From contig OZ345352.1 in assembly GCA_977006965.1 (NCBI GenBank), positions 2,914,001 to 2,978,000 on the forward strand: a DNA stretch of 64,000 nt, read 5' to 3'. Source of the stretch: Phymatolithon calcareum. Its lineage: Eukaryota; Rhodophyta; Florideophyceae; Hapalidiales. Below the pieces are notes generated by a model. That model made no database searches. It was not told the DNA's origin and saw only the letters and a program-made list of their open reading frames with translations. Of this stretch, positions 47,121-55,911 are shown piece after piece. Both the position numbers and the translations under genes were made by a program. The first letter of the stretch is position 1; each line of letters begins with the position of its first letter.

Positions 47121-49707
47121 TCTAGTTTACTAACGACCTCAATTGAGGATAAATCCCTCAATTGAGGGGCTTTTTGAAAGCTCAAAAAAGTATGTAGAAA
47201 GAATGCGAAACAGAAAGTTCGCGCCAACTTTGGGAAGGCGGGCTTGTGTTCTGCCTGAGGAGTACCCAAACTACGGCCTTAAATGGGCGTCGTTCGGCGG
47301 TAGGAACGAAATTACAATTTTCAGTTAGAAGAAGCGGACCTGCCATGTCACGAGAAAAAGACCCGCGCCGAGTGGTCGGCGCGTCCGTACACACTAAGGC
47401 AACATCAGTGACCAGTCTCGCAGAGTGTTGCAGGCTCTATGGAGCCTTTTCCAAGTCAAAAAAGGTGAACGGCACAGTTCTAGAGGTACTATTGAATGAA
47501 ATCAATGGTCGCGCAAGCACATCGCTTCGCGTGAAATGGGTCCTAGTTCAGAAACCGACTGAGAAAACTAAGATTAAGACACTCAAGATTGTTAACATCA
47601 AGGCAGGAAAGGTTGTCGAAGGTTCTCCGTCCTCTCGAATGCTTGTATCAAGTCCCAGCACGCAGAACTCTGCACCACAAAATCCGGCTTACAGTACTCG
47701 TGGTCTTCCGTCTTCTTCGCCAAATGCCAGTTTATTGTCCCCAGTCGCAACCACAAGCTCTCCAAAACGGCACACAAGCTTCGATACAACCCTCAGAAGC
47801 TATGGACGCCCTATACCAGGCACTCTCGCCTACGCCATGCAAGGCTCTTGGGACCAGGTGTCGGAAGAGGAAGTAGATGTCATCACACCCGACCGCGAAC
47901 CCAACGTTATTGCTCATGGGGTGCCATGGTACGAGCGACAAGTTCTATGCCCGATTGGGGGACGAATTCCACGTCAGTTCTGGACAGTTCGCACTCCACA
48001 TGGAGATTTTATATCGGAAAATGGTGGTATTGGGCATCACACGCCCTATGATTGCTTTATGACCATGGTTCCGCAAGGTCACCTTCGAAAAATAGCAGCA
48101 TGGACGTCCGCGAAGCTGAAACGAATCGCGCGAAAAGAGACTACGGTCACAGAGCTGATTAAGTTTTTCGGAATCCTCGTCCTCATGACAAGATTTGAGT
48201 TCGGCGCTAAGACAGATCTATGGCAGACAACCAGGCAGAACAAATACATTCCGGCTCCTTGTTTTTCAAACACTGGGATGTCAAGAGACAGGTTCACCGC
48301 ATACCTTCGGTGCGTTACATTCAGCATACAACCTAGTGAAAGAGGCAGCATGTCTTCTGCGCAGTACCGCTGGGCGCTCGTTCAAAATTTTGTCGATGCC
48401 ATAAACGAGCACCGAAAGCGCAATGTGTCGCCGTCGGACCTCATTTGCGTTGATGAGTCCATATCTCGCTGGTATGGCAACGGAGGTCATTGGCTTGATG
48501 TCGGACTACCTCAGTACATTGCGATTAACCGTAAGCCGGAGAACGGTTGCGAGATACAGAACTCTGCATGTGGAAGAAGTGGGATAATGCTGCATCTCGA
48601 GCTCGTTACAACCGCAGAAGACGAGAAGAAAAAGGATTTCGAAGGCGAAATGGCCCATGGTACAGCAGTTTTACGCCGTCTTGTTGCCGCATACTCTGGC
48701 ACAAGGCGCATTGTCTGCGCGGATTCTTACTTTGCGAGTGTTGAATCTGCAGAGATGCTTCTTCGTTTGGGCCTAAAATTCGTTGGAGTCATCAAAACGG
48801 CGACTAAGAAGTATCCCATGGACTACCTATCAAGAATTGAGATTTCAGAAAGAGGTCAAAGTGTTTCTCTCGTTCGAAAATCCTTGAACGGTGAGCCGTT
48901 AATGATAGCGACTCTTTGGGTTGACCGGGATCGCCGCTATTTTATTTCGACTACCTCTACGACACTGGAAGGCAAACCGCACAATCGTGTGCGTTGGCGT
49001 CAGCTTGAAGAAGGACCGTCTCGTGTTGAGCTGTCCGTGCCCCAGCCCGAGGTATGCGAGACGTACTACTCTGCGTGTGCGCAAATCGACAAGCACAATC
49101 GGTGCCGCCAAGAGAGTTTGGATCTTGAGAAGAAAGTCAACACCCTGGACTGGTCGTTCCACGTTAACACATCTCTTTTGGCGATTTGTGTGGTTGACAG
49201 CTGGCTTTTATTCTCCGGTGCGCATGCAGAGTATCAGGATCACATGACGCAACGAAGGTATTATGAAGTGCTGGCCGAGCAACTCATCGATAACTCGTTC
49301 GATTCGCGTAATACTCGTCGCCGCTCAACCACTCCTGAACGTACTTTTGTCTCCGGGAGCGGTGTTGGAACCCACTTAACCCCCACGAGAAAGAAAAGGA
49401 AGACTGCGGATGGCATGATGACTAATTTTGCTTCGCAAAAGAACTGCAGGGTCTGCAAAGTCAAGAAGACAACGCTGGTGTGCTCATCATGTAACAGGCT
49501 AGATGGTGCCGCAATATTCATTTGCGGCACGTCTACTGGCAGGAATTGCTTCGCGAAGCATGTGGAAGACATCCATGAGCTTGACGCTTTTGATGTGCCC
49601 GATAGTGAGTAGCTTTCATGCGCAAAAATTAAATGATTTTCGTTACCTCAATTGAGGGAAAAGTGCCCCTCAATTGAGGAGAAATTTCAGTAAACTAGAC
49701 ACTAGAG
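47113..49707 (+). mobile_element. piggyBac-like transposon with palindromic subterminal repeats
   Basis: About 2.6 kb. The left end reads CACTAGTGTCTAGTTTACTA; the right end on the minus strand reads CTCTAGTGTCTAGTTTACTG. Two CCTCAATTGAGG palindromes lie inside each end (47137, 47155; 49646, 49667). It encodes one open transposase. It abuts the decayed relative head to head and shares CACTAGTG (47113-47120). I do not see an obvious TTAA duplication at these ends, so exact termini are uncertain. Confidence 0.75.
47345..49612 (+). CDS. piggyBac-like DDE/D transposase
   Basis: Predicted 755 residues from the first ATG (MSREKDPRRVVGASVHTKAT); the frame extends 33 codons upstream without ATG. Cut-and-paste transposase of the PGBD family (DDE_Tnp_1_7). 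N-terminal ~200 residues with a Ser/Pro-rich linker; core with TTVTELIKFFGILVLM; catalytic Asp in LICVDESISRWYG, second Asp in IVCADSYFASVESAEML, third in YYSACAQIDKHNRC. The C-terminal Cys-rich domain CRVCKVKKTTLVCSSC...CGTSTGRNCFAKHVEDIH would bind zinc and probably the palindromic subterminal repeats. All three Asp are present and no stop interrupts it, so it could be active. Confidence 0.88.
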   Translation: MSREKDPRRVVGASVHTKATSVTSLAECCRLYGAFSKSKKVNGTVLEVLLNEINGRASTSLRVKWVLVQKPTEKTKIKTLKIVNIKAGKVVEGSPSSRMLVSSPSTQNSAPQNPAYSTRGLPSSSPNASLLSPVATTSSPKRHTSFDTTLRSYGRPIPGTLAYAMQGSWDQVSEEEVDVITPDREPNVIAHGVPWYERQVLCPIGGRIPRQFWTVRTPHGDFISENGGIGHHTPYDCFMTMVPQGHLRKIAAWTSAKLKRIARKETTVTELIKFFGILVLMTRFEFGAKTDLWQTTRQNKYIPAPCFSNTGMSRDRFTAYLRCVTFSIQPSERGSMSSAQYRWALVQNFVDAINEHRKRNVSPSDLICVDESISRWYGNGGHWLDVGLPQYIAINRKPENGCEIQNSACGRSGIMLHLELVTTAEDEKKKDFEGEMAHGTAVLRRLVAAYSGTRRIVCADSYFASVESAEMLLRLGLKFVGVIKTATKKYPMDYLSRIEISERGQSVSLVRKSLNGEPLMIATLWVDRDRRYFISTTSTTLEGKPHNRVRWRQLEEGPSRVELSVPQPEVCETYYSACAQIDKHNRCRQESLDLEKKVNTLDWSFHVNTSLLAICVVDSWLLFSGAHAEYQDHMTQRRYYEVLAEQLIDNSFDSRNTRRRSTTPERTFVSGSGVGTHLTPTRKKRKTADGMMTNFASQKNCRVCKVKKTTLVCSSCNRLDGAAIFICGTSTGRNCFAKHVEDIHELDAFDVPDSE

Positions 49708-49712
49708 TCTAA

Positions 49713-50079
49713 TAAGTTCTTCTCCTTTGCCTATGAGGTGAATGAAATTATTATTCGTAATGATGTGGATTTATTGAGAAGGTACCATGGGTCCCAACGT
49801 GAGACAAGTCAGCATATTTCTAACTTACCGTTTTTTCTTGATTCTTGGTCTGAATCTTTTCTTTCAAATTTCCCTTGCTCTTGTCTTGACAAACTGGCAA
49901 AGATGCTATGGAAGATATCAAGACAAGCCTATCAAAACCGATCTGTCGTCCGAAGAACGTGCCTGCACAAGAAGAGCACTTGACGATGTCCTGACCATGT
50001 TTCAAGCTGCCAAGGCTGCCGCCGAAACATGAAGTCATCTGGTCCACTTCCTGTAGACTGCACGTGACACAGTATAGTG
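49713..50079 (+). pseudogene. LINE C-terminal remnant
   Basis: The frame ending at 50032 encodes WQRCYGRYQDKPIKTDLSSE, ERACTRRALDDVLTMFQAAK, resembling the C-terminal end of the LINE ORF2 proteins here (RYRLTEEETSETEKALDKVL). Upstream residues are hydrophobic and out of character. Best read as a short truncated tail. Confidence 0.45.
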
Positions 50080-50514
50080 GAATCGAGAACTCCCTGCAAT
50101 ACTTAAATTTCCATAATTGAAACACAAGCAATTGACGGTTCAAAAGGCCTTTGGTAGATTTCCGTGAGTGCCTTCAACATTGATGGCCGATAGATTCGGA
50201 AACAAAGTCAGACGGCACGTGGAGACCCTGGATCGCAACTTTTCAGACTATGAACTCAAGGAAGGCACAAGATGACCTTTTTCTTTTCAGCAAAAACATC
50301 ATCGAGAGTATGCAGATGGAAGAAAACCTGCACTGAAAGAAGAAGCAGAGCTTCGAAAACTGCTAAGAAGAGATATCAATAACAATCGAGTACATGCTAG
50401 AGGCTAAGATAGAATAACAGACATAAGAGAAGAGCTGCCCTAGCAAGGCTGGCACCTGAGGAAGCCTTGCCCGTGTATTTGTATCACTGTGGGGCTAAAA
50501 ACTAAATAAAAAAG
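50080..50514 (+). pseudogene. LINE-C-type 3' fragment
   Basis: Nucleotide match to the minus-strand fragment at 35.98-36.29 kb: ATCGAGAACTCCCTGCAATA, AGATTCGGAAACAAAGTCAG, GTGGAGACCCTGG, ATCATCGAGAGTATGCAGAT. The coding frame is broken by stops. The 3' UTR has ACATGCTAGAGGCTAAG, GCACCTGAGGAAGCCTTGCC, CACTGTGGGGCTAAAAAC, AAATAAAAAAG. Confidence 0.75.
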
Positions 50515-50720
50515 TATAGAGGAATATTTTTTCCCTTCGAGGTCCAATTATGTGCCAAAGGTAGGTTTGGGAATCCGCCAGATCATTTCGCCCCCCACTA
50601 TGCAAACTTTCAATCAAGAAAAGCCTCATACATGGGCGAATGACCTTCGCAAAGCTACCGCACGCGTCTGCAGACGCGTCGGTATCTTTTAAATAAAAAC
50701 TCACACTTCTCCTTCAATAG
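50515..50720 (+). repeat. S-family repeat copy 6
   Basis: TTTCCCTTCGAGGTCC, then CCAAAGGTAGGTTTGG, and the 3' hairpin as a perfect palindrome ACGCGTCTGCAGACGCGT, then CGGTATCTTTTAAATAAAAA and a CTTCTCCTTC tail. The perfect stem is useful evidence that the hairpin is conserved. Confidence 0.75.
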
Positions 50721-51043
50721 ACATTTCTTTCTTTCTTTTACTGCAGAAAATGTTAACTTAATTTAGCGCCTGAAGATGCTTTCAAACAGCCTCTTATTGT
50801 CCACGAATTTGAGTACTTCGAGCGGTTTCTCTATAGTCATTTGCATAAACTTGTTGCGTATTGCGTTTTCGTTTTTTTGGTTTTGAGATCTTGTTGACTC
50901 AAAATCTACAAGTGTGTTTAGAATTGGTTAGACGGACGTAGAATGTTCATATCTGGAAAATATTTTGAATTGCGTTCAACAGTGATGCCCAAAGACTTGC
51001 ACAACGAAAACTGAAGTCATCATTCTGCCGTAACTTGTTCTCA
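50721..51043. other. Aurora-like kinase upstream region
   Basis: About 320 bp of AT-rich DNA immediately upstream of the kinase. It probably holds its promoter and leader. No TATA element or repeat is clear. Confidence 0.4.
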
Positions 51044-52078
51044 ATGATTTCTACATTTACAAATTACTTCTTTCATACGCCGGCGGTAGCGGAAAGGGAA
51101 GATGCGGAGTTTTTTCCAGGGACTATTATTGATGATGCAGCTGCGGAAGATACGGGAAAGAGAAAAGAACGACAAACTCCCACATTTGTACATCGGCTCT
51201 CTCGAGCGTTTTATCCGGGACTGTCCGATACTAGATCGGATAAGCCTCCCACATGGACTGCATCCGATTTCCTAACAGTGGGAAAACTGGGAAAAGGGCG
51301 ATTTGGTATGGTGCATCATGCGAGGGAAGCAACTTCAAGGTATGAAGTTGCTCTAAAAGTTATCTCAAAAGAACAAATGCATGAATTCGAGCTTGAGAAC
51401 AACTTGAAGCGCGAGATTGAAATTCAAGGACATCTTTCGCATCCTGGCATCATCAAGTTGTATGGATATTTCAAGGACAAGAAGAACATTTACTTGATTC
51501 TTGAATACGCGAGTGGCGGCTGTTTGTACGAATACATGACTAACAAGTGCGGTGGTTCGTTCTCAGAAGAAAAAGCTGCAAAATACTTTGTCGATATTGT
51601 CCATGCATTGAGATATTGTCATTCTAAAAGCGTCATTCATCGAGATCTAAAGCCTGAAAACCTAGTACTTGACTCGAAGGGCAACGTAAAACTCACCGAT
51701 TTTGGATGGAGTGTCCATATGGTGCGCAGTGATAGAAGAATGACACGCTGTGGTACTCTCGACTTTTTGTCGCCTGAACAAGTAGAGGGTGAAGAATATG
51801 ACTACGGTGTTGATATTTGGGCACTCGGAGCAATCTTGTATGAAATGCTGTATGGCACAGCGCCATTTTGTGTCGAAGATAATGACCCGAAAACAGCAAG
51901 GATTTTGACAAAGATGAGTATTGTCACCAAGCCTGTTGCGTTTCCAGAAGATCGATTAATCTCTCGGGAAGCTAAGGACTTAATTTTGGCACTTTTGAGA
52001 AAGGAGCAACAACAACGACCAACACTTTCTGAAGCTCTTTGTCATCCCTGGGTCATGGCAAACACAACGTATCGCTAA
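51044..52078 (+). CDS. Aurora-type serine/threonine kinase
   Basis: Predicted 344 residues from the ATG (MISTFTNYFF); mitotic kinase family acting at centrosome/spindle or chromosomal passenger complex. Kinase domain: Gly loop GKLGKGRFGMVH, VALKVISKEQM (Lys), a long alpha-C with EIEIQGHLSHPGIIKLYGYF, HRDLKPENLVLD (catalytic loop), the DFGWSVH motif diagnostic of Aurora, activation loop RRMTRCGTLDFLSPEQVEGE with the expected phospho-Thr, then DIWALGAILYEMLYGTAPF, and ending HPWV. The ~75-residue N-terminal extension is unconserved. A Gln replaces the usual Met in PPEM. No intron is needed. It is likely a host gene and single copy in this window. Aurora A versus B type cannot be decided by eye. 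Confidence 0.92.
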   Translation: MISTFTNYFFHTPAVAEREDAEFFPGTIIDDAAAEDTGKRKERQTPTFVHRLSRAFYPGLSDTRSDKPPTWTASDFLTVGKLGKGRFGMVHHAREATSRYEVALKVISKEQMHEFELENNLKREIEIQGHLSHPGIIKLYGYFKDKKNIYLILEYASGGCLYEYMTNKCGGSFSEEKAAKYFVDIVHALRYCHSKSVIHRDLKPENLVLDSKGNVKLTDFGWSVHMVRSDRRMTRCGTLDFLSPEQVEGEEYDYGVDIWALGAILYEMLYGTAPFCVEDNDPKTARILTKMSIVTKPVAFPEDRLISREAKDLILALLRKEQQQRPTLSEALCHPWVMANTTYR

Positions 52079-52414
52079 ATGTTCATACTTCATCTGTCTC
52101 GCCAGTAGAAGTCTACCTCTGACAAATTCGTGTCCATTAACTATGAGTTTGTCTAGACAAAGGAAGTATGAGTAGAAGCCAATGTGCTCTTTAACCACAA
52201 GTGAGGAGCCAACCACCTTTACAATGAACCGCAAAAATCGATATCCTATGTCTATTGAAGTGCTAGGACTCTTGTATGTGCAAAACCCCCGATGGCCCAT
52301 TCCACTTTTTTTTAATTGTACTACAGGCGCATATTTTTCGGCGAAATGCTACCACACAGTGTAACAAAAGGAGCATCCACAGTGCAGCGGAGGTCGTTAA
52401 ATGAGTGTCTGTAG
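52079..52414. other. Convergent intergenic region
   Basis: About 335 bp between the 3' ends of the kinase (+) and methyltransferase (-) genes. It should contain both polyadenylation regions. No repeat or small gene is recognised. Confidence 0.4.
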
Positions 52415-53893
52415 CTATACACCAAGGCGTCTAGCCACAATATTTCCATTCACATTCTTCAATACCTCAAAATTGGTTGACTCTAGTCTCGATGCAATTC
52501 TCCCATCAGGCTGGCAACCACTTCTCAGAAGCATGAAGAATCCTCTAGGTCGCAATATTCGGTGAATCTCAATGAAAGTCGCATTGGTTGCAAGGACACT
52601 CCTGCTTTCCTTATCGCACATGAAGTGCACGAGGTCAAACATTCTCGGATAAAAAGGTCCAGGCTTCTCCCAGCTGTGTACGAGTCCCACCGAGCCTGCG
52701 TGAAGCATGTCACTCAGTGAATCCTTGTTCTCCGGTGCGAATGTGTGCAACATGGCCTGCACATTAAGCAGCTTCTCTACCCTCCAGCAATCGCCATTCG
52801 CAGGGCAGTTGATATTCAGCACGCGGTCGACGGAATCAGAGCTCTCTGCGACCTCTCGAATTCCCGAAAATGTGGCGACGAGGTCATTATCAAGCCTTCT
52901 ATCATGTACAAGCTTGGTCTTCCGCATCTCTACCGGAGTGCTGAGCGAACATCCGAACTGACTCAGTGCGCCACGCTTCCGGCATATCTGCATGATTCTA
53001 TTCTGAATCTCACAATCCCATGGCTGCTTCGCCAATGATGCCTTCCATGCCTTTCTGGGAAGCAAAAACTCATCTTCTATAGGCACGAAAGTGAAGACAA
53101 AGCTCCCTCCAGGAACGAGCAATCGATTCACTTCATTTAGCCAAACGTCATAGCCCGCAAGATGATGCCAGCACCAACGGCAATGCACGACATCAAAGGA
53201 GGAAGACGGGAACGGGAGCTTTTTTCCTGTGAAGAACTGAATGAACACGGGCAATGCACGATCTGCGATAATCGCTCCCAGGCGCAAGTATGCGTCTACA
53301 GGTACATACGACAATACGCTTGCAGATCGATTTCCACCCCTTTCGTCCCTCATGGCGGCAGCGACAGACGCAATTCCAGCACCCGTATCTAGCACGGCAG
53401 GTCGCGAGATATTACCGCATCGCGACGTCATCTTGGTGTATTCGAGAAGTAGTTTCACATATTCAAAGTTACCGTCACCGAAGTTTCGCACAGACGTTCC
53501 GCCTTGTGGCAAAAGCCATACCGTGTCTCGTCGAATCTTTGCCCATCGCTGGTTGTGCACTTGGTTCGTAAAGTCGGGATGCGATCTATTAAACTCCCCC
53601 AGATTGCGCCTTGGGACAGCCCACAACCGTTTAGCTCTGTCGTACGGCAGCTCATAGCCAGTAGATGGAGGATTTACATAGCATGGCTTGACGCTGGGAT
53701 TTTCAGAAGGGACGAAGAACGATTCATTATAGATACGGAGAGGCGATGGTTTAAAGGAAGATAGAGAAGTAGATTTCATGATGCCGGAGATCGCTGCAGT
53801 TGGCGTTGAATATATTAGGTATATGCATATCGGAATCGCCGCTGCCAAGAGTACCCATGTCGGCATTGTCTTACAATTTCCTGTCCTCAACAT
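52415..53893 (-). CDS. Plant-type SAM-dependent methyltransferase (PF03141/DUF248), Golgi type II
   Basis: Predicted 492 residues from the first ATG at 53893 (MLRTGNCKTMPTWVLL). A membrane anchor (WVLLAAAIPICIYLIYST) near the N-terminus predicts a type II Golgi protein. The family landmarks are clear: YELPYDRAKRLWAVPRRNLGEF, LLPQGGTSVRNFGDGNFEY, SAM-binding VLDTGAGIASVAAAM, LPFPSSSFDVVHCRWCWHHL, LNEVNRLLVPGGSFVFT; and a second half with FYPRMFDLVHFMCDKESR and EIHRILRPRGFFMLL. In land plants this family includes putative pectin (homogalacturonan) methyltransferases such as QUASIMODO2. In an alga the acceptor could be another wall polysaccharide. Length is somewhat shorter than plant members. 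It is uninterrupted and likely a host gene. Confidence 0.88.
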   Translation of the reverse strand: MLRTGNCKTMPTWVLLAAAIPICIYLIYSTPTAAISGIMKSTSLSSFKPSPLRIYNESFFVPSENPSVKPCYVNPPSTGYELPYDRAKRLWAVPRRNLGEFNRSHPDFTNQVHNQRWAKIRRDTVWLLPQGGTSVRNFGDGNFEYVKLLLEYTKMTSRCGNISRPAVLDTGAGIASVAAAMRDERGGNRSASVLSYVPVDAYLRLGAIIADRALPVFIQFFTGKKLPFPSSSFDVVHCRWCWHHLAGYDVWLNEVNRLLVPGGSFVFTFVPIEDEFLLPRKAWKASLAKQPWDCEIQNRIMQICRKRGALSQFGCSLSTPVEMRKTKLVHDRRLDNDLVATFSGIREVAESSDSVDRVLNINCPANGDCWRVEKLLNVQAMLHTFAPENKDSLSDMLHAGSVGLVHSWEKPGPFYPRMFDLVHFMCDKESRSVLATNATFIEIHRILRPRGFFMLLRSGCQPDGRIASRLESTNFEVLKNVNGNIVARRLGV

Positions 53894-54849
53894 GTCTTTC
53901 GTGCCCTTCAGCTGGATCGCAGAAGAAAACTTCTGCACGAAGATCGATTTCCTATGGTATTTGGTACAGAGGAAAATTTCCCAATCGAAATTAGGTACCG
54001 TGTTGCTTAAAGATGTTAAGCCTGCAGTAGAGCGTTGCAGTCAGAAGAACGCAAAAGCATGAGCACGTGAAGAGAAGGAAATCTCGAAAGCGAGTGAAGG
54101 CAATATCGGTTCGAGTCGTTTTCACAGTCTTCAAATTTAGCTGAATTACAGTTTCTAACATTGCAAATCTCATGAGCAGAACAATACACATTGTCCCTTG
54201 ACCTTCTCTGAAGACCATTAGAATTGATATAGTGTCTCGCACAAAGTGACAGCGGGCCCGTGCAAGCTTTTTATTTCCCGAATGACCATTTGCATGTAGG
54301 GCCACCAATTCATGAACGCAAATATAATCCCGAATGCACTAGCGAACCAACACAGGTGCAAAAGTCTTGATGCTGTTCCCACACGTGATTTTCATTTAGC
54401 CGTGGGGTGAGCATAAAGGCCAAACCCAGCTCATGACAAAGGGCAGAAACTACACCAACATCTAAGAAGGCTTGCAAATATTTTAAATTTGCGGAACCGC
54501 TGCGAATCATCTCACCGGAAAGTTAACTTGTTGATACGGACGCTTTCAGTCAAACATAGTTTTGTTTAGAATCCGTGCAACTATTCATAGAGCTCGCAAA
54601 TCCTAGTTTGAACTCAGTTATAAATCAGCTCGAAAAAGTAACCAAGTTGATCGACCCGAAAGGGTATGCAGGAAGCAAAGAGGGCACTCGGGAAGCAATA
54701 AATTCTCCACTAAAACTCCACATGGCGTTATAGAACTGCGGCGGTCTCTCAAACATCAAGGAGAGCTCTTGGTCATTTTCCAGACTAGAAACAACCCTCA
54801 TATCCACAAAGCAGAGTGAACATTCCCTGCAAATCTGACCCCCTGCGTG
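53894..54849. other. Intergenic, no gene recognised
   Basis: About 950 bp upstream of the methyltransferase. Minus-strand open frames at 53991-54308 (105 codons, hydrophobic) and 54310-54510 have no recognisable domain. No repeat match was seen before the S-family copy at 54850. Confidence 0.4.
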
Positions 54850-55080
54850 ACACAGGAACGTGGACTATTTTTCCCCGTCGAGGCACCTTAGTGGACTAGA
54901 GGTGGTTTTTTTGTAGACCACCGAACTGTGGAACACCCACTACGAAACCTATCCTAGGATACAATACAGCCAAAACCTCTTAGCACTCGAAAAGTTGCCC
55001 CAAGCGTCAGCAGATGCGTTGGAAACTTTTTTAGAAGTAGATTTTAATTTAAAAATAAAAATATACTTTCTTCTTCTTCT
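54850..55080 (+). repeat. S-family repeat copy 7
   Basis: TATTTTTCCCCGTCGAGGCA, AGAGGTGGTTTTT...GACCACCG, AAAAGTTGCCCCAAGCGTCA, GCAGATGCGTTGGAAACTTT, AAAATAAAAATATACTTTCT, TTCTTCTTC. It retains the complete 3' hairpin. Confidence 0.8.
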
Positions 55081-55230
55081 CCAACATCACGGCGCGTCAG
55101 ACCAGCACTGGACTCAGTCTTTTGATGACGTACCATTTTAGACGTGCAGACAGCTTTCAGACTCCCTAACAATAGGATAAGTGGAGAAACATTAAGCTCT
55201 CGAATCGCCGCTAGCCCCGTGAAGAAGGAA

Positions 55231-55440
55231 AGAAAGAAAGGTTGATTTTTATTTTAAAGTTGCCAACGCATCTGCTGACGCTTGGGCATCTTTCCTAGTG
55301 CGAAAAGGTTTTGGCTGGATTCTGTCGAAAGAAGAGTTTCTTTTGTTGTTGTTGTAGCACGATTCGGTGGGGTACAAAAATCCACCTCTAGTCTAGCTCC
55401 GTGAAAAAGAAGAAGAAAGGTAGATTTTGGGGGAAACTTT
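55231..55440 (-). repeat. S-family repeat copy 8, with a second tail
   Basis: Minus-strand copy beginning (plus-strand view) AAGAAAGGTTGATTTTTATT, TTAAAGTTGCCAACGCATCT, GCTGACGCTTGG and running to TCCACCTCTAGTC near 55395. A further AAGAAGAAGAAAGGTAGATT at 55410 looks like the tail of another truncated copy. Confidence 0.7.
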
Positions 55441-55462
55441 CCAAGTGCGAAGAAGTTTTTAA

Positions 55463-55630
55463 GGAGATATGTACCGTAAGCCGGGATAACAAATGTAAGT
55501 AAAACGTAAGAGTACCTGGCCCGAGTGGGTACAATAGGACCCGAGGGCGGAGCCCGAGGGACTATTGCACCCACTCGGGCCAGGTACTCTTACGTTTTAC
55601 ACATTTGTTATCCCGGCTTACGGCACACAT
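55463..55630. repeat. Palindromic left end of the recombinase element
   Basis: The outer arm (GTACCGTAAGCCGGGATAAC...CCCGAGTGGGTACAATAG) is followed, after GACCCGAGGGCGGAGCCCGA, by its own inverted copy (CACCCACTCGGGCCAGG...GTTATCCCGGCTTACGG). The fold-back arms are about 70 nt. The extra segment 55559-55650 is bounded by CGAG on both sides, so it may be a secondary insertion. Confidence 0.8.
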
Positions 55631-55911
55631 TCGACTTGTTTTTGTGGACGCGAGAAAACACGCCGTTTGCGAAGTACAAGTTTGCCGCCAATAGCAGGCC
55701 CATACACAAAGAACAAAAAATGACTACTTCTATTGATGATCTTTAGGTTGTATTTTGCAGAAGACTTCCCAAAGTTTTATTAGTTGCATCTCTGAAGAGT
55801 AACTCTTAGTTCACTCTGAATTTTTGCAGTTAGATGAGCCTACCTCTAACGGTTGACATAGTAATTAATTGTTACATTGCCATTTGTGGAAACGTTTTTG
55901 AATACTGAACT

